Made by a program: the position numbers and the translations under genes | Notes under the pieces: generated by a model | What the model saw: the letters and a program-made list of their open reading frames with translations, nothing else | Told to the model about the DNA's origin: nothing | Database searches by the model: none | NCBI GenBank assembly: GCA_052034445.1 | Contig: JBPOIN010000131.1 | Location: 1-8,127 of the forward strand | From: Sterolibacterium sp052034445 | Lineage (GTDB): Bacteria; Pseudomonadota; Gammaproteobacteria; Burkholderiales; Rhodocyclaceae | Direction: 5' to 3' | Length of the DNA stretch: 8,127 bases | Part shown: positions 5,863 to 8,127 of the stretch, one piece after another | Layout of the letters: every line of letters begins with the position of its first letter | Position numbering within the stretch: position 1 is the stretch's first letter

Positions 5863-6610
5863 GTTTCACCCATTCGCTATGTCGCTCGCGCTCCAGCATG
5901 ATCGAACGCACACGCATCAGCGCGACGGCGACCGAATACAGCCAGAACGCGATGGCCATCAGCAGCATGCCGAGCAGCATGGTCTGCGCCATGCTCGGCG
6001 CCTTGGTCATCGAAATCGAGGCGCCCTGGTGCAGGGTGTTCCACCACTTCACGGAGAAATAGATCACCGGCACGTTGACCACGCCAACCAGCGCCAGAAT
6101 CGCCCCGGCCTTGTCGGCGCGGCGCGGTTCGTCGATCGCCGACTGCAGCGCCATGAAGCCCAGATACAGGAACAGCAGGATCAGTTCGGAGGTCAGGCGC
6201 GCATCCCACACCCACCAGGTGCCCCACATCGGTTTGCCCCACAGCGCACCGGTCCACAGCGACAGGAAGGCCATCAGCGCGCCGGTCGGCGCCAGTGCGC
6301 TGGCCATCATCGACGACAGGCGCGTGTTGAGCGCCAGCCCGATCCCGGCCCAGGCCGCCATGACCAGATAGATGAACATCGACATCCACGAAGCCGGCAC
6401 ATGGATGAAGATGATGCGATACGCCTCGCCCTGCGTCGCATCGGTCGGCGCAACGAAGAAGCCGACCCACAGCGCGGCGATGGCGAACGCCCCGGCCAGC
6501 GCCATGCACCAGGGCGCCAGGCGGCCCGCCAGCGGGTAGAAGCTCTGCGGCGAAGCGTATTTGAACCAGTGAATGAGTTTGTTGTTCATGTCCGGCGATT
6601 TCAGTTTCAT
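5849..6610 (-). CDS. ccmC: Haem-handling membrane protein CcmC
   Basis: CcmC is a polytopic inner-membrane protein that presents haem to CcmE and is required for its covalent loading. The 253-residue protein shows about six hydrophobic helices, the FIHVPASWMSM stretch with H70, the WWD domain with WGKPMWGTWWVWDARLTSE (124-142), and H194 in NTLHQGAS; the two histidines correspond to the family's conserved axial ligands (H60 and H184 in E. coli). Start choice: ATG at 6610 gives an ATGA overlap with the ccmB stop. An internal ATG at 6589 would give MNNKLIHWFKYASPQSFYPLAGRL, closer to the usual N-terminus, but has no better ribosome-binding site. I keep 6610 because of the overlap. Confidence 0.96.
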   Translation of the reverse strand: MKLKSPDMNNKLIHWFKYASPQSFYPLAGRLAPWCMALAGAFAIAALWVGFFVAPTDATQGEAYRIIFIHVPASWMSMFIYLVMAAWAGIGLALNTRLSSMMASALAPTGALMAFLSLWTGALWGKPMWGTWWVWDARLTSELILLFLYLGFMALQSAIDEPRRADKAGAILALVGVVNVPVIYFSVKWWNTLHQGASISMTKAPSMAQTMLLGMLLMAIAFWLYSVAVALMRVRSIMLERERHSEWVKHAVE

Positions 6611-7311
6611 TCCAGCGCAATTCTCAGCGCCGCCGTGGTCGCCCAGGGGGCAAAAAATCCCGACAGCGCCAGCAGGGCGGCCAGCAACGACAGATGGCCT
6701 GCGGCGCCGAGTCCCGAGATGTCCGCCTCGACGGCCCCGGCGCCAAAAATCAACGCGGGAATATACAACGGCAGCGTCAGCAGCGATAGCAGCACACCAC
6801 CGCCGCGCACCCCGAGCGTCAGGGCCGCGCCAATCGAGCCGATCAAGCTCAGCAGCGGCGTGCCGATCAGCAGCGAGAACACCAGCACCCCCAGCGCGCG
6901 CGCCGAGAGATCGTATTGCAGGCCCAGCAGCGGCGCGATGAACACCAGCGGCAAGCCGGCAACCAGCCAGTGGGCGAGAATCTTGCCGCTCACCACGATG
7001 CCGAGCGGCGCCGGGGAGAGCAGCATCTGTTCAAGCGTGCCGTCGGCGTAGTCGGCCGCGAACATGCGCGACAGCGACAGCATCGCCGCCAGCAGGGCGG
7101 CCACCCACAGCACGCCGGGCGCGATGATGCGCAACAGCGCCATCTCGGGGCCGATGCCGAGCGGAAACAGGCTCACGACGATGACGAAGAAGAACAGCGA
7201 AGTCAGCACCTCGCTCTTGCGCCGCAGCGCCAGCAACAGATCGCGGCGCACCACGGCGACGAAGACCTGAAAAGCACCCAGATTCGCCGGGGCAAGTGCA
7301 GTCTGACTCAT
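6607..7311 (-). CDS. ccmB: ABC transporter membrane subunit CcmB
   Basis: CcmB is the membrane component that pairs with the CcmA ATPase; the complex uses ATP to release haem-loaded CcmE from CcmC. The 234-residue protein is slightly longer than many CcmB proteins (about 220) because of an N-terminal extension (MSQTALAPANLGAF) before VVRRDLLLALRRKSEV. Six hydrophobic helices are visible. The conserved cytoplasmic loop RMFAADYADGTLEQMLLSPAPL (82-103), typical of CcmB and probably a coupling surface for CcmA, is intact. Start at 7311 gives an ATGA overlap with ccmA, and its own stop overlaps the ccmC start in the same way. Confidence 0.96.
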   Translation of the reverse strand: MSQTALAPANLGAFQVFVAVVRRDLLLALRRKSEVLTSLFFFVIVVSLFPLGIGPEMALLRIIAPGVLWVAALLAAMLSLSRMFAADYADGTLEQMLLSPAPLGIVVSGKILAHWLVAGLPLVFIAPLLGLQYDLSARALGVLVFSLLIGTPLLSLIGSIGAALTLGVRGGGVLLSLLTLPLYIPALIFGAGAVEADISGLGAAGHLSLLAALLALSGFFAPWATTAALRIALE

Positions 7312-7925
7312 GCGCCGATCCTCAGGGTCTGTGGCGCGCCGCCGGGAATCTCGACCTCCTGATGGCTGGTCAACACCGCCATGCCGCCGGCGCGCAAATG
7401 TGCGCCGATGACCGCAGCCAGCCAGGCCACCGCCGCCACATCAAGGGCCACGAAAGGCTCGTCGAGAATCCACAGCGGCGCCGGGTTCCACAACAACCGC
7501 GCCAGCGCCACGCGGCGCTTCTGCCCCTGCGACAGATAGCGCACGGGCAGATCCTCGCGCCCCGCCAGACCGGCGATCTGCAACAGATTCAGGGCCGTCT
7601 CCTCGTCGAGCCGCAGCCCCGCCAGCGCCGCCCCGGCCTGCAGATTCTCCAGCGCCGTGAGCTCTTCCTTGATCGCGTTGTGATGTCCCAGATACAGCAC
7701 CGCGCGCCGGTACTCGTCGCCGAGGCTCTCGATCTCCTGATGGTTCCAGCAGATCACACCGGCCGCCGCCGGCGACAGACCGCACAGCATGCGCGGCAGA
7801 CTGGTCTTGCCCGCACCGTTCTCGCCGCCGACATGCAACCGCCCCCCCGCCTCCAGCGCAAAGCCGAGACCGGAGAACAAGCGGCGGTCGCCGCGCACAC
7901 AGGCAAGATCGGAGGCAGACAGCAT
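7308..7925 (-). CDS. ccmA: ABC transporter ATPase CcmA
   Basis: CcmA is the cytoplasmic ATPase of the CcmAB complex. All ABC motifs are present in 205 residues: Walker A GENGAGKT (34-41), the CcmA-type loop YLGHHNAIKEELT (78-90) in place of a classical Q-loop, signature LSQGQ (131-135), Walker B LWILDEP (151-157) with E156, D-loop ALD (160-162), and H-loop TSHQ with H188. Oddities: a proline (P44) follows TSL, where a leucine is usual, and a run of seven G encodes part of AGGRL (7842-7848). It is the first gene of the ccm operon. ATG 7925 gives MLSASDLACVRGDRRLFSGL, the normal N-terminus; no strong Shine-Dalgarno is seen upstream. It ends in an ATGA overlap with ccmB. Confidence 0.96.
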   Translation of the reverse strand: MLSASDLACVRGDRRLFSGLGFALEAGGRLHVGGENGAGKTSLPRMLCGLSPAAAGVICWNHQEIESLGDEYRRAVLYLGHHNAIKEELTALENLQAGAALAGLRLDEETALNLLQIAGLAGREDLPVRYLSQGQKRRVALARLLWNPAPLWILDEPFVALDVAAVAWLAAVIGAHLRAGGMAVLTSHQEVEIPGGAPQTLRIGA

Positions 7926-8127
7926 GTCAGGAAGGGCTGCAAAGATGCGGAATTATGCCCGAAACTGCGCCGGCCGACGCTGATGGCGCCGGCGGTGGGC
8001 AGCCCCGTCGCAACTCAAATTCTATTGGCATACCGAATTGCGCGCCGCGCGGGCGGAAAGCATTACCGGCTGGGGCAGTTGAGGATGAATTTTTATCGGC
8101 CGTGAATTTTTTCTGGCGATTGGTCCG
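7926..8127 (-). promoter_or_regulatory. Non-coding region upstream of ccmA with candidate promoter
   Basis: No convincing gene is seen in these 202 bp to the window edge. On the minus strand a good -10 like element, CATAAT, lies at 7957-7952, about 27 bases before the ccmA ATG, and would give a leader of about 20 bases. The matching -35 region is GC-rich and poor, so an activator may be needed. Just upstream are CGCCGGC (7968-7974) and GCCGGCG (7988-7994), able to pair with a 13-base loop. AATTC and GAATT half-sites flank TATTGGCATACC near 8018-8039. TGAATTTTT occurs twice (8086-8094 and 8103-8111) 17 bp apart. I saw no clear FNR (TTGAT-N4-ATCAA) or NarL site. A divergent gene may begin beyond the edge. 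Confidence 0.4.

Noticed and set aside
5828..7051. Plus-strand open frame of 407 codons opposite ccmC and ccmB
   Set aside because: It has the same shadow composition and no recognisable domain.
7296..8105. Plus-strand open frame of 269 codons opposite ccmA and extending upstream of it
   Set aside because: Most of it is the complement of ccmA; the part beyond ccmA shows no protein-like features and crosses the likely promoter.

Overview
This GC-rich window looks like the chromosome of a respiring proteobacterium. I infer a denitrifying or nitrate-reducing betaproteobacterium, from the System I cytochrome c maturation genes lying next to periplasmic nitrate reductase (nap) genes and from the protein sequences; the exact taxon cannot be read from this window.

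Layout: at the left edge (1-432, plus strand) is the C-terminal part of napB, the dihaem electron-transfer subunit of periplasmic nitrate reductase, cut by the window start. Everything else is on the minus strand and converges on napB with only 17 bp between stop codons. Read in the direction of transcription (right to left) the minus-strand genes are ccmA, ccmB, ccmC, ccmD, ccmE, a 51-codon novel small ORF, ccmF, ccmG, ccmH, ccmI and a short NapF-like ferredoxin. Most junctions are ATGA stop/start overlaps, so this is almost certainly one translationally coupled operon. About 200 bp of non-coding DNA upstream of ccmA (7926-8127) holds the likely promoter.

Function: CcmABCD loads haem onto the periplasmic chaperone CcmE through a covalent bond to a histidine (here His121). 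CcmG and CcmH keep apocytochrome cysteines reduced, and CcmF with CcmH and CcmI ligates haem to CXXCH motifs. NapB carries two such motifs (CLSCH, CTTCH), so the convergent operon matures a product encoded next door. The terminal ferredoxin gene belongs functionally with nap.

The most unusual part is the ccmE-ccmF junction. The last 22 codons of ccmE, with the Shine-Dalgarno-like sequence and the ATGATC overlap start, occur twice, as a perfect 69-bp direct repeat within 76/79 identical bases. The copies are separated by a 73-bp spacer with strong hairpin potential. The result is a complete 51-codon ORF coupled by ATGA at both ends, which repeats the CcmE tail without the haem-binding histidine. 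The second point of interest is that the NapF-like protein has only two of the [4Fe-4S] motifs expected of the family.
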